Notes: generated by a model from the sequence alone, not told the origin. A stretch of 64,000 bases of DNA from Atherinomorus stipes (GCA_023101725.1 JALJCO010001134.1:666922-730921), one strand, 5' to 3'. Positions 1-12,053 are shown, numbered from the stretch's first letter. A program made the numbers and translations.

Positions 1-24
1 TCACCTCACCTCGCCTCGGTTATT

Positions 25-1717
25 GGGCTTTTCCACTGGGGGTTTTCCGAGCTGAGGTTGTCATGTATTTGTTCTATTAGAGTGCAGTGCTGGAGTTCAC
101 CAGTAGGGGGCACAGTAATACGGAAAGACATATTTTGTACAGGCGTGCCTGATGCAATAGGGGATTATCACGCTTACCGGAAATTCCCGGTATTTGGACA
201 CTTCCTCTTCCGGGCCATGTTAACAACAGCCGTTCCTGCTCTGTTATACTGTTTAAATCGTATAAACTCCAAACATACTTAAGTTTTCATTCCAGACTGA
301 AGTGATACTGGATCAAAAGCTGGATCAAAGCGATCGATTCGCCGCGGTGAAGGGCCGAACTTTATAATAAAACACACGTTTGTTTGTCGCCGGTGGGGCA
401 CAACACCGGCACTTCACAGCATGCTAGCATTAGCCAGCTAGCGTTTACTAACGTGCTTAACATTGTGCGTCTTAAAACACACAAACATCTGAAAATCGGG
501 TCTGTACCCCCCCGTTTCCAGTTGAACAACTGGGGACTGTCAAGAAAGGAGACGCTTTCAGATGCTTCTGTGTATTCAGCCGCACAAAGTTAGGCACGTC
601 ATCGAGCTGGCTAATGCTAGCCTGCCAACACGACTGTGCAGACTGCCGGCTACAAACAAACGTGTGTCGTTTTATTGAAGTTCGTTCCTTCACCGCGGCG
701 AATCGATCGTTTTGATCCACTTCTTCCTTAGCATCACTTCAGTCTGGAATGAAAACTTGGCATTGGCGTTTATCCGATTTACAAAGTTTAACAGAGTAGT
801 AGCTGGCGAACTACTGTTAGCAGGTTAGCATTAGCCAGCTTGATGACGTGCCTAACTTTGTGCGGCTGAAAACACACAAGCATCTGAAAGCATCTCCTTT
901 CTTGGCAGTCCCCAGTTTTTCCACTGGAAACGGGGGGGGGGGGGGGGGGGGGGACAGACCCAATTTTCAGATGTATGTGTGTTTTAAGACGCACAAAGTT
1001 AAGCACATCGGTAAACGCTAGCTGGCTATTGCTAGCATGCCGGTGTTTTGCCCCACCGGCTGCAAACAAACATGCTACATTGTTTTATTATAAAGTTCGG
1101 CCCTTCACTCTGGAGAATCGCTCTGATCCACTTCCTCCTTAGTATCACTTCAGTCTGAAATCCGTGAAAATTTAAGTAGGGTTGGCGTTTATTCACGTTA
1201 TTTACGAAGTAAAGCGGGGACATTGAACTGGGCCGGAAGTGGGCTGTCTAACTGTTTAAAAAAAAACGGAAGTTCGGAACACGGAAGCGTGATAATCCCC
1301 TATAAAGCTGTTCAGTTTACTTCACGCTGGCTCTGGGTCTGATACATAACAGAGGTGATACATTTTCTTTACCTGCTCTGGCGAGGTTTTGAGTGTGCTG
1401 AAACGAGCTATGTCTGACATCATCTCTTTGCATGCCACCTATTGGCCAAGGGGTTAGCCAATCAGATGTCAGGGTCAGAGAGTGACATCATTAAATGAGC
1501 GACAATTCACACTCCCTACCAGTAAGTGGCGGTAACGCAACTCATGAATTGTTAGCCAGCTGCCTGTAAAAACAGCAGCAGAGGAAGAAGACAAGATTGT
1601 GAGTTTACGTCCTGTACGTCGCAGCAGCTTCACTCTCACCCCGCCCACTTGTGAATTGAAAAGTTATCATGCCAAGTTGAGTTGAGTTGAGCTGAGCTGT
1701 GCTAGTGGAAAAGGCCC
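25..1717. mobile_element. Outer non-autonomous DNA transposon (MITE), interrupted by a second one
   Basis: The left edge reads GGGCTTTTCCACT and the right edge, on the other strand, reads GGGCCTTTTCCACT, so the ends are inverted. ATT lies just outside each end, a possible 3-bp target duplication. The right arm continues into short CTCAACT-type repeats. The left arm matches only over the first 13 or so bases, so the copy is old or one end is rearranged. No transposase ORF is present. The 160-1300 element sits inside it. Confidence 0.4.
160..1300. mobile_element. Palindromic MITE, copy 1, flanked by TA
   Basis: Inverted ends GGGGATTATCACGCTT / AAGCGTGATAATCCCC are bounded by TA on both sides (158-159 and 1301-1302). 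The interior is a series of nested inverted repeats: 331-400 is repeated in reverse at about 641-709, and a related block recurs at about 800-1180. Short ORFs here (384-593, 788-1069) repeat one peptide on both strands because of this symmetry and are not genes. A second copy lies at 9015-10137. A G-run of about 22 bases at 931-952 is a local expansion in this copy; copy 2 has seven Gs. The transposase family is not evident; TA target use fits Tc1/mariner-like or similar enzymes. Confidence 0.8.
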
Positions 1718-1959
1718 ATTAGTTTCCAGTTTATTTCGTCTCCATCATTGTGTCATTTCTTCAGCTATCAATCAAACTTTCTGTGTGGTCCTTTGCCAGC
1801 TTGTTGTTTTGTTGATGTTTGGGTGGTGCTTCCTACTGTGTGTGTTCAGCATGGAGGAGATCACAGCTCATGAACATTTTTAGTCTCCTAAACTGATTCC
1901 ATTCACATTTATTCGTCTGTCAGAATAAATGTTATTGGTTTTCGTCGTCGTCGTCATCG

Positions 1960-1995
<36 letters not shown>

Positions 1996-2977
1996 ATCAG
2001 GTCATCAGTCATCATTTTATTGAACAGCTGATATTCTGAGTCAAACACACTGATTGTGAGGATGAAGTGAATCTGTTCATGAAACTGTGAACAAGAATCA
2101 TTTAGCAGATTTTACTTATTTAATGTGTCGACAAACTGATGATTTACATGATCAATAAAGATGAAAAAGGTGATGCTTTTGGGATTTATCCTCAACTTAG
2201 TTATTATTCCACATATTTTATCATTGTTTTATCAAATAAATACGACTTGTGTGGATTTATAGTTAAATTTAACATATTTATTTGTTTTTGTTATTGCTTA
2301 GAAATAAAATAACAGTGTATAGATAATTTACTATATTATACAGTAGTGTAGTATAGCAGACTAATATAAACATTAGTATGATGACATAAAGCCATCTTAC
2401 AAGTTTCAGCAGCGTGAAGAGATGACCTTGTCAGCTAAATATAATCCTACTGTCAGTTTTCACCATAGATCGTTAATAGAGATGGACGTAGTATCCAGTC
2501 TTGTCTGAATTGAGAAAAGTGAAGCCAGTTGGGCTTGTCCCGCAGTTGCCATCTTGCTGTGTCAAGTGTGACGTCACTCCTGGAAAATATTATAAAGCCG
2601 CGATCTTTTTCTATAAAGATGCACTTGGCTCTTGATTTCCGTGCATCCTAGTCCGACGCGCTCCAGCGTTGTCATGTGTTTTTAAAGTGATCATGAAATC
2701 CAAAACGCAACTCTCTTCTGGTACAAGACTTTTATTTTCTCTGAGTAGATCTTTATCCAACCAGCTTTTCCAAAATCCCAAAAACTTAGATCGTCTTACC
2801 GCAGTATGAAGTGGCAGGCAGATCAGTTCATATCTTTCTTTTTATGTCATTTATCAAAACAAAAAAAACAACACTTAGCAGCGGACTAAAACTGTATGGC
2901 TGCATGCCTGAAACCGAGAGCCCAGGCGGCCCCAATAGCCAACACTAATATAATCCAGGTGCTGCAGTCGAGAAGGT
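1718..2977. other. Non-coding stretch without recognisable gene
   Basis: No convincing ORF, exon pair or RNA gene is visible. The only clear landmark is the trinucleotide microsatellite listed separately. The part from about 2460 to 2760 is richer in CpG and may be repeat-derived, but I cannot assign it. Confidence 0.5.
1942..1995. repeat. Trinucleotide microsatellite (CGT)n-(CAT)n
   Basis: The run begins with TCG/CGT units and turns into pure CAT units, roughly 18 triplets in total. It is not in a supported coding frame. Confidence 0.9.
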
Positions 2978-3176
2978 CCCGCCTGCGGCTTGGAGGACGA
3001 GGTGGAGTCGGACATTAGGCGGGGTCAGACGTCCGACTCTGCCCACATTACCGTTTTAAGCCGTCTATTATAACCCTTCCCCCTATCCCCAAGCCCTAAC
3101 CCTAACTTCACTAACTGATCACGCCCATCAGATGTCCAGCGCCGCCTAATATCCGTCTCCTACAAGCCGCAGGTGG
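2978..3176. mobile_element. Short inverted-repeat element (MITE-like)
   Basis: The left arm (2978-3028) carries CCTGCGGCTTGGAGGA and ATTAGGCGG; the right arm (about 3130-3176) carries the same motifs in reverse complement with a few mismatches. The arms of about 50 bp surround about 100 bp containing two CCCTAA units. No coding capacity. Confidence 0.5.
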
Positions 3177-3890
3177 GGGGGGGGGGTACTTGAACTAGCA
3201 TCCATCTTGTATTGTACCTGTACTGTGATTCACTCCAGCCAGTAAAAGACAGTCTTATCTTGACTCTTGTTCTGTCCCTTCCTCTCTTTCTTTTCCTCTC
3301 TTCCTCCGGAAATGTGTTCTTGTGTTTCTTTGCCGACCAACATGATGCATTCAAAACTCCTGCTGTGCTGTGTTCATATCTGGTTCATATCCATTTGCTT
3401 GCACATGGATGCGGTGTGCAACCAATAGTCAGCTGCAACATTATGATCATGTCCCGGATGGGAAAGTTACATAGTTCAGTTTATGAGCCCCGGGATGCCA
3501 ATGGGCAGTGATTAGGCTGGTGTACCAGGCTAGTTAGTCCTGAATCTGAGTCTGGATCCATCTGGAGTATAAAGTCTTGGATCAGCTGAATGAAGACCTC
3601 AGATTTTTAACTGCATCATATTGTTAGCAGATCAGAGACTGAAGGGATGGAAACAGGACAGGGGGATGTGATCATTTCTTCATAGTCAACATGCAAACAG
3701 CTTCATTCTGAACAAGCTGCAACAATAAAGAGAAAACTGATCTAATCCAGAGTAGAGACTCTGCAGGAGGATGTTATGAACTCAGACTCAATCAGCTGAA
3801 ACCTTCATGAACCTGCACATATCCTCAGGTATGTGAACATTACCATCCACCTTTCAGACTCAAGGAGACCCATCTCTTTGTACAGGCCTT
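3177..3890. other. Non-coding stretch, nothing recognised
   Basis: A G-run at 3175-3186 and ORFs of up to 99 codons are present, but none shows domain-like composition, a paralogue in the window or splice context. Confidence 0.4.
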
Positions 3891-4095
3891 CGCCTCTCTG
3901 TCGAATAGTTTATATCCGTACTGGTCTTAATGTTTTTATTGGATCTTATTGTAATTTCATTTTATCGTTTTTTTAAATTGGTTTTATGTTAAATCTTAAT
4001 TGTTTCTAGCAGTATATGTTATTGTTTCACAATGTGCATCTGTGCAGCACTTTGGGTGCGTAAACTGTGCTATAGAAATAAAATGAACCTGAACA
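3890..4095 (+). mobile_element. 3' tail of an L2-like LINE fragment
   Basis: The segment ends in a GCAGCACTTTGGGT...GCTATAGAAATAAAATGAA arrangement. This matches the general layout of fish L2/Maui 3' tails (GCACTTTG, then TATANAAATAAA). No reverse transcriptase remnant precedes it, so it is a 5'-truncated copy. Confidence 0.45.
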
Positions 4096-4771
4096 AATCA
4101 TGTCTTTATTGTTCACTTCCTGATGCAGGATTAATAATCACACCATCACTTCTATTTAATGTAACTAATTCAGATGCAGATGTGTTTGCATCGTACAAAT
4201 AAGTCAAACAGTGATCATGAGTGGAGGAAAATAACAAGCATGAGTGTGTGAAGCTTCACTGTGTGGTTTTATCTCTCACCATCTCTGTCACATTTCTTTA
4301 TCACACTTCAAGACAAAAAGAGAAAACTGGATAAACATGATGAGATGATGGAGCTGCAGTTGCTGCTCTTCCTGTAAAAGCTGCTTTATTTATAACAGTG
4401 AAATGTTCACTAATATGAAAAGAAAATTATGTTGCAAAGTCTGTAATTTGGCTGAATGTGGTGTCACGTGACACCAGCAACTCTGACCTAAAGACAGACA
4501 CGCCTGCAGCTCTGAGGTTGTAAACAAGACTGAGCGAGACTTCCTGCCTCAGTGGGTGCAGCAACAAGCAATAAGATTTGTCTGCAGAACAGAAACTGTG
4601 TTTCTTCAGCAATATTTATAGTTTATCATCATCTGTTCCTGGAGCTTTAAAGACAGCAGTGTTGGACCTGACAGAAAAGGCAGTGAGTGCATCTTAATAT
4701 CTCATTATCCCAGCAGACACACTACATTGTACAGTATCAACGTTGGTTGTTGGTTGGATATGGGTTGCATA
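4096..4771. other. Non-coding stretch before the composite element
   Basis: No supported exon. A leader-like run (Met-Met-Glu followed by leucines, starting near 4347) hits a stop after ten codons with no splice donor or V domain after it, so I do not call it. The segment ends at the sharp left boundary of the 8.8-kb composite. Confidence 0.4.
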
Positions 4772-4805
4772 CGGTGGCCCAGAAGGGTCGCAACAAAACA
4801 AAAGC

Positions 4806-5855
4806 CACAACACCACACAATTAACCGCAACACAACACAATTATCTGCAACACAACACAATTAGTCACAACACAACACAATTAGTCGCAACACAACACAA
4901 TTTACCGCAACACAACACAATTAACCGCAACACAACCAAATTAACCACAACACAACACAATTAACCGCAACACAACACAATTAACCACAACACAACACAA
5001 TTAACCGCAACACAACACAATTAACCGCAACAAAACACAATTAACCACAACACAACACAATTAACCGCAACACAACACAATTAACCACAACACAACACAA
5101 TTAACCGCAACACAACACAATTAGCCGCAACACAACACAATTAACCGCAACACAACACAATTAACCACAACACAACACAATTAACCGCAACACAACACAA
5201 TTAACCGCAACACAACCAAATTAACCGCAACACAACACAATTAACCGCAACACAACACAATTAGCTCACAACACAATTAGTCGCAACACAACACAATTAA
5301 CCACAACACAACACAATTAACCGCAACACAACACAATTAACCGCAACACAACACAATTAACCGCAACACAACACAATTAGCCACAACACAACACAATTAA
5401 CCGCAACACAACACAATTAACCGCAACACAACACAATTAGCTGCAACACAACACAATTAACCGCAACACCACGCAATTAACCACAACACAACACAATTAA
5501 CCGCAACACAACACAATTAACCGCAACACAACCAAATTAACCGCAACACAACACAATTAACCGCAACACAACACAATTAGTCACAACACAACACAATTAG
5601 TCGCAACACAACACAATTTACCGCAACACAACACAATTAACCGCAACACAACACAATTAGTCACAACACAACACAATTAGTCGCAACACAACACAATTTA
5701 CCGCAACACAACACAATTAACCGCAACACAACCAAATTAACCACAACACAACACAATTAACCACAACACAACACAATTAACCGCAACACAACACAATTAG
5801 TCACAACACAACACAATTAACCGCAACACAACACAATTAACCGCAACACAACACG
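4806..5855. repeat. 20-bp minisatellite array, left terminus
   Basis: About fifty copies of a 20-bp unit, consensus CAACACAACACAATTAACCG, with recurrent variants at the variable core (TTAACCG, TTAGTCG, TTTACCG, TTAACCA) and an ACCAAATTAA form. The plus strand is almost free of G except for one per unit. There are no unique spacers, so it is not a CRISPR array. The short ORF at 4743-4964 is only this repeat read in one frame. Confidence 0.95.
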
Positions 5856-6242
5856 AAAGCTGCAACGGAAGTGTTTTTTTTTTTTTCTTCTTCTTCTTCA
5901 TTTTTAAGAATTTGCCACCGGAAATTACATTATGACACAGGAAGTGGCCACCCACATATAGCAGTGGACTCCGCGGTTGATCCGCCTGACAGTCAGAGCG
6001 CTTATTGATCTCTGCCCAACACTCAGCTGAGCGTGGGAAAGGCGGACTGTCAAACCTCGGACCCGCGGCGGATACGGATCAAGTCCGATAAACAGGAGAT
6101 GCAGTCTTTTTTCTCCCAGCGCCGCCACGTGGGGTCTCACCGTCACCTGTACGGACCCGCTGTGCATCCTGGGCGGATCAGATTTTACGAGGCTGGAGTT
6201 AGTTTAAAAAAAGAGATCACCAAAAAGACGAAGAGTAGCCCA
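5856..6242. repeat. Unique block of the left inverted terminus
   Basis: This block reappears in reverse complement at 12641-13013. It includes a polypyrimidine run at 5875-5898 and a GC-rich centre with CCGCGG motifs. The ORFs in this block on both strands mirror those at 12632-13033, which follows from the inverted duplication. Confidence 0.85.
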
Positions 6243-7513
6243 CAGCTTGTTTATTGATCTTGGTCGTCCGCGGACAAATGTAAGTATTCTAAATGTGGAT
6301 TTCACTTTTATTTGAGGATGAATGACGATGTGAAAGCTTTCATGTATAATTTCTGGATCAATTTATGTGTAATTTTATTTGGATGACATGAACGAGGAAT
6401 ATAAAGTTGACGTTAAGTGACGTGAATGTAGCCTACTAACGTTGTAGGTAGTTTTTGGTTATTATCCAGCTTTTGAATGATAATTACCATAGATACTAGA
6501 GAAAGGTTACTTTTCATAACTATAAGGCTAATCACATCAATAATTCTGACGAAGTCTTTTCAGAACCTGATCTCTTTACGTTTTAGCTGTAACTAGCAAG
6601 ATTTTAAAAACGGACTTCAAGGTTTTGCTTTGTACAGTAGTTGGATCACATATTAAATGAGTAAAGTACTTTTCTATTGGATAAAGCATCATTTTCATCA
6701 AACACTTTCACCGTTACATCAGCTGCGGTTAAGAGTTGCGAGACTTGGTGATTTAACTTATTTTCTGGTAGACAACGAGGGACATGTCCACATGGACAAT
6801 TAAGCTTCATCATCATCACCAGAAAAAAATGTTCATTATGTTGTCGGCACAGAGGGGATGGAGACAACTTATAGACATGGCAATAACTAAGCGGGGCTGT
6901 GTGTTTGTGTGGTTTTAGATGCTGCCTGGAAGAACCACGGATGTAAAGATGCCGCAGAAGAAGGGATGATGCGCAACGCCAGCCGCGTTCAGTTTTGGCT
7001 GCGGACAGAAGTCATCCAAGGAGCTGCACCAGAAATATACTGGGACTGTTCACATTCACTGTTATACTGTAATGAACTCTATAAATATAAAGTTTTAAAA
7101 CGACACGTTGTTCCACAGTCTCATTTAATATAGTTTTTTTTTTTTTGCATTATATTGTTGCCTGAAGGGCAGGGGTTAAAAATCCAGCCATATAACCGGT
7201 CCGCACTGGACCCGCGGCTGAAGCACAGGATCATGAATGTGTCCGCCGTGGATCCGGGACGAAGGTGCAGCCACAGCTTGAGGTCCGCCTGACATCAGAA
7301 ATTCCAATCAGAACGCGGATCAGCGGCGGATCGTCCCGCTGTGCAAGTGGATCCTATATGACTCCGGGGCGAATGTGACAGTGCGGATGCGCGGGCGGCG
7401 CTGTCCATTTGCTATCTGGGCAACTGTACAAACCAGATGAAATGAAAAGTCTGAGAAGCATTTGGAGAAGTAGCTAAGTAAAACACTGACGGTAAATAAC
7501 GTTTATTGATTTC
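6243..7513. other. Internal non-coding sequence of the composite
   Basis: The segment is AT-rich to about 7140, then CpG-rich (7180-7400) with GGATCC/GCGGATC-type motifs that resemble the terminal block in composition. A T-run lies at 7134-7145. No ORF here looks like a real protein. Confidence 0.4.
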
Positions 7514-8203
7514 GGTATACGCTCCTATAGGTGCTTTTGTTGGATGTAGTAATGCGGACGGTGCATTGACCACACCAGCCACCAGTTGCTGTAAGACAAT
7601 GCTGGAAACTCGTATCAGTTCTGCATAAACATATCTCGCTCTCTCACGTAGGCCTATGGCCCCGGTCATGACGGTTTCTTTAATTTGGAATCAATTATTC
7701 CAAATTAAATGATTTGGAATAAAATTATTTTCCCTCGTGTGTGTGTGTGTGTAGGCTAGTCGTCTTTAAAATTATCCATACCCTCCAATGAAAGAAAATG
7801 CTAAATTCACAAAACTAAAACAAAGTAATATTTTTTTTTTAAAAATCACTTAATTATAATTAAGTTCTTTTTATTTGAATAACTAGCCTACTGTGAATTG
7901 TGGTATGGATAATTTTGAAGACGACTGTATATATAAACACACACCCACACACACACACACACGAGGGAGAATAATTTTCTTCCAAATAATTTAATTCAAA
8001 ATAATTGATTCCAAATTAAAGAAACGGTCATAACCGGGGCCACAAGCGAGAGAGCGAGATGTGTTTGCAGAACTGATACGAGTTTCCAGCATCATCTTGC
8101 AGCAACTGGCGGCTGAGGTGGTCTGTGTCCGCATCACTACATCCAACATGAGGTGATTCTTAATCTGTACATCAAAATTAAAAGCACTTGTAGGAGCGTA
8201 TAC
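7514..8203. repeat. Imperfect palindrome of about 0.7 kb
   Basis: The left arm starts near GTATACGCTCCTA (7516) and the right arm ends near TAGGAGCGTATAC (8202). The arms contain matching (GT)n and (CA)n tracts (7737-7752 and 7942-7961) and a matching CTCGCTCTCT segment. The centre is AT-rich, at about 7820-7890. One arm has an extra stretch of about 40 bp at 8153-8190. No TIR-plus-target duplication was identified. Confidence 0.75.
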
Positions 8204-9014
8204 ACGTTTTTGTTTTGTTTGTTTGTTTTTAAGTGTTTCAATTTTTATTTTAAAAATTATTTTTGGAATGGTAAAATGAGACAAATTCCCACAGCAGACT
8301 CTGTAATGATGCTAACTTGTCCCAGTGTTGCTTACCTTCTTCACTGGGAATGGAAAGGGGGTGGGGGGTGAAGAGATGGGGCTGCTGCTGGCGGATCATC
8401 TGTTTATTAAGGGGGACAAGGACAGTTATTTAATATAAGTATCTTGCTAAACAATTAATAGCACTCAAGTGATGTTGTGAGAACTGTTTGCCTGGTCTGG
8501 TTATGTAAATGTGAATTCTCAGCTCTATGAGTTTTCTGGCTTATTTGCTTCTGTGTTTGTTACAGACACACAACAGGCTCATTACAAATGCTGCAGAGTC
8601 CTGCTTTAATTTTTCTTAGAAAGAAAAAGAGGGAAAATCACTTTCCGTTTAAGACACAGCACTACCCGACATCATCAATCATGTGATCCCACTTCTACCT
8701 TAAGGAGGATTAACTAAGTTGTAATAGTCTGCAGATAACTAGGTTATTTCACTCAACAGGTTTATTTGAACAACTCAGGCAACAAACCTTTCTTTGAAAA
8801 CTGACTCACGCTTCGTTCGTCTCTTCTCTTTCTCTTCTCATTTGAAAATCATACTTTCATTTCTTGGGGCGCTGTGTTCTTCGTCTGCGGTTGGACTTTT
8901 TGTCATACTGCTGCTTATTTACACATTTTCGTAGTCAGTCGTTTTATTCGCTGTCACTCTGTCAAATGAAGCGCATGCAGCAATAAAGGCCCAACACCAG
9001 CAAACCGCGGTATA
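8204..9014. other. Non-coding stretch
   Basis: AT-rich with T-runs and a G-run (8356-8369); no exon, RNA gene or terminal repeat recognised. It ends at the left edge of MITE copy 2. Confidence 0.4.
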
Positions 9015-10137
9015 GGGGATTTTCACGCTTACCGGAAGTTCCCGGATTTTGACACTTCCTCTTCCGGGCCATGTTAACATCAGCCGTTTCTGCTCTGTTA
9101 TACTGTTTAAATCGGATAAACTCCAAACATACTTAAGTTTTCATTCCAGACCGAAGTGATACTGGATCAAAAGCTGGATCAAAGCGATCGATTTGCCGCG
9201 GTGAAGGGCCGAACTTTATAATAAAACACACGTTTGTTTGTCGCCGGTGGGGCACAACACCGGCACTTCACAGCATGCTAGCATTAGCCAGCTAACGTTT
9301 ACTGACGTGCTTAACATTGTGCGTCTTAAAACACACAAACATCTGAAAATCGGGTCTGTACCTCCCCGTTTCCAGTGGAACAACTGGGGACTGCCAAGAA
9401 AGGAGACGCTTTCAGATGATTGTCTGTTTTCAGCCGCACAAAGTTGGGCACGTCATCAAGCTGGCTAATGCTTACAGGCTAACACGACTGTATAGTCTAC
9501 CGGCCACAAACAAACGTGTGTCGTTTTATTATAAAGTTCGGTCCTTCACCGCGGCGAATCGGTTGTTTTGATCCACTTCTTCCTTAGCATCACTCAGTCT
9601 GGAATGAAAACTTGGCATTGGCGTTTATCCGATTTACAAAGTTTAACAGAGTAGTAGTTGGCGGACTACTGTTAGCAGGTTAGCATTAGCCAGCTTGATG
9701 ACGTGCCTAACTTTGTGCGGCTGAAAACACACAAGCATCTGAAAGCGTCTCCTTTCTTGGCAGTCCCCAGTTGTTCCACTGGAAACGGGGGGGTACAGAC
9801 CCGATTTTCAGATGTATGTGTGTTTTAAGACGCACAAAGTTAAGCACGTCGGTAAACGCTAGCTGGCTAATGCTAGCATGCTGGTGTTTTGCCCCACCGG
9901 CTGCAAACAAACATGCTACGTTGTTTTATTATAAAGTTCGGCCCTTCACTCTGGAGAATCGCTTTGATCCACTTTCTCCTTAGTATCACTTCAGTCTGGA
10001 ATCCGTGAAAATTTCAGTAGGGTTGGCGTTTATTCATGTTATCTACGAAGTAAAGCAGGGACATTGAACTGGACCGGAAGTGGGCCGTCTAACTGTTTAA
10101 AACCGGAAGTTCGGAACACGGAAGCGTGATAATCCCC
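9015..10137. mobile_element. Palindromic MITE, copy 2, flanked by TA
   Basis: Same family as 160-1300: the ends begin GGGGATT and the right end reads AAGCGTGATAATCCCC, with TA on both sides (9013-9014 and 10138-10139). Internal order matches copy 1 block for block, with scattered substitutions and no long G-run. It sits inside the 8.8-kb composite and abuts a hAT-like fragment on its right. Confidence 0.85.
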
Positions 10138-10139
10138 TA

Positions 10140-10435
10140 TTGACAGGCAAGGAGCGGATGCGCTGAGGCAGTTCCTGAGGACCAAACCATTTCTTGCACT
10201 TTCACGGGGGTGGATTGGTCAATATATTCATGCTTTGTTTTGCAGTTTACTGCTGAAAAACCAGTGAGAACACGAAGGCAATGTATTCTACTGCTGTATT
10301 TTCTTGTTCTATTTAAAATGTTTCTAAACATATTATTTGAAATGAAGGTTTGATAATTTCCACATCTTTTGGGCCGCCCACAGTCATGGGCCCTTGGAAT
10401 CTTCCTAACTTTTCCCCCCCCATATGGCGCCCCTG
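10140..10435 (-). mobile_element. Terminal fragment of a hAT-like element
   Basis: Read on the minus strand the segment starts CAGGGGCGCCATATGGGG, which resembles hAT termini of the CAGGGGC type. It runs about 300 bp and is cut off at the right end of MITE copy 2. It lies next to, and may or may not belong to, the transposase pseudogene that follows. The family was judged by eye only. Confidence 0.35.
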
Positions 10436-10503
10436 AATGTTACATCAACGTCAAGTGCCTGCTGGGATGATCTTTATCTGAAACTGCAGTTTTCTCTGTT
10501 GCA

Positions 10504-12053
10504 GCTTTTATCCCTGCAAAGGTGAAACAAACGGTGACAGAGAAGTGTGTCAGCTTTTGCTGTAAAGATATTCGGCCTTTTAATATAGTAAATGGCGAGG
10601 GATTCCAAGAGCTGGCGCAAGAACTAATAAATGTAGGGGCTGCATTTGGGAGGGTTTCTGTAAACTCTGTCATTCCCTGTGATGTGACGATCGCGAAGAT
10701 GTGCACTAACTTGGCAGAAGAAAAGAGGACAGCTTTCGTGCAGGAACTGAAGACTGTGTTGAAAGATGGCACGGTCGCGATGACCACAGATATGTGGACA
10801 GAGGATTATAGAAAAATTAGTTATCTGACAATCACATGTCATTATATAAGTGAGAATATGGAGCTGGTGAATAAAACCCTGACAACTACAATGTTCCCAT
10901 TAGAAGAGGCAAAGACGGGAGAAAACATCAAACGGGAGATACTGAAACTACTGGTGACAAAGTTTGGCCTCGACGCTTCCTCTCTCAACAAAATTGTATG
11001 GGTGACCGACGAGGGGGCAAATATTAAATTGGCTCTGCGGTCATACCAGAGATTGGACTGCATTGACCATGTCATCAACACTGTTCTGCGCCATGGACTC
11101 GACTGCGCCGAGTTATCCAAAGCAGACTGTGCTCCGGACATAGAAGATCCCATCTCTGCTGCTAAATCATTGGTGAGGTACATTAAACAGTCGGGACTGG
11201 CTGCGCAACTGTCAAAAACATTGCTGCAAATGGGAGACACTCGGTTCAGTACGGTGTACCTCACACTGTCTTCCATACAGGCCATTTATCACGAGCTCCA
11301 TGAAAAGCTGGAGGCACGAGGAGAGAGCGCACGTATCGAAAGAATAGCACCGGACACCCTGAGCTTTTTGGTAGACTTTCTGAAGCCTTTCTATGAAGCA
11401 CAACGGGAACTCGAGGGAGACAAGTTCCCGACACTTAATCGCGTGCGTCTCTGGTGTGAGAAACTGAAACGCCACTGTCAGCCCAATGCCCACGACTCCC
11501 CACAGTAAGCTGTCGGGCGTAAACGGCACGGAGACTGGCTCGCGCGTAAAGTGATCATACAAGACCTCCACAAGCTCGCAACATTCCTCTGGCCAAAATT
11601 TAATCAGATGAGAATGTTGTCACAGTCAGACAGGAATGCCGTACATACTCATGCCCGTACTCTTCTGCAAGCCATGGCTGCAGGTGTACCAGATACGGAG
11701 AGTCAAGACCCAGAGCCCCTGAAGTTGGACCTACTCCCCCTCCCGCAAAAAAATCCAGTTTTGCGGAGTGGGAAAATGTAGCGCAAGCTGACCACTTGCA
11801 AGATGACGAGGTCACTCGCTACATTGAAACGGCTGTGATGGAAAAGGAAATGGATGTTCTTGACTGGTGGAAGAAAAACGAGATATCCTACCCCAAACTT
11901 GCAAAATTAGCCAGATCAGTTCTGTGCATCCCAGCCAGTAGCAGCAGCAGTGACAGGGTGTTCAGTGCTGCTGGACGCACCATCTGTGAGCGCAGGACCT
12001 CGCTCAAGCCATCCACAGTGGATTTAGTAATTTTCCTCCACAAAAACGCCTAA
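10504..12053 (+). pseudogene. hAT-superfamily transposase, decayed, ZBED-like
   Basis: Three collinear ORF pieces (10522-11508, 11551-11781, 11796-12053) form one hAT transposase. hAT enzymes cut and paste transposons in the nucleus through an RNase H-like fold. Visible features: a DMWT motif (Asp codon 10789-10791), VTDEGAN (Asp codon 11008-11010), and the C-terminal dimerisation signature WWKKNE...YPKLAKLAR...SSSSSDRVFSAAG to HKNA at the stop. The coding part opens after a TTTCTCTGTTGCAG acceptor-like sequence at 10491-10504, so an upstream exon with the BED zinc finger is expected but not found. An in-frame TAA lies at 11506-11508. Between pieces two and three the frame changes near a run of seven A (11747-11753). 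Otherwise the reading is clean, so decay is fairly recent. Confidence 0.85.

Noticed and set aside
384..1069. Repeated ORFs with the same peptide on both strands
   Set aside because: They arise from the palindromic structure of the MITE; copy 2 at 9238-9910 shows the same pattern with altered frames, and there is no domain.
3091..3106. CCCTAACCCTAA telomere-like sequence
   Set aside because: Only two units inside a MITE-like inverted repeat; not an interstitial telomere array.
4347..4379. Leader-like start MMELQLLLFL
   Set aside because: It ends in a stop after ten codons with no splice donor, and no V domain follows before the composite element.
4806..5855. Regularly spaced repeats reminiscent of a CRISPR array
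   Set aside because: The units are contiguous 20-mers without unique spacers, and the genome is eukaryotic. It is a minisatellite.
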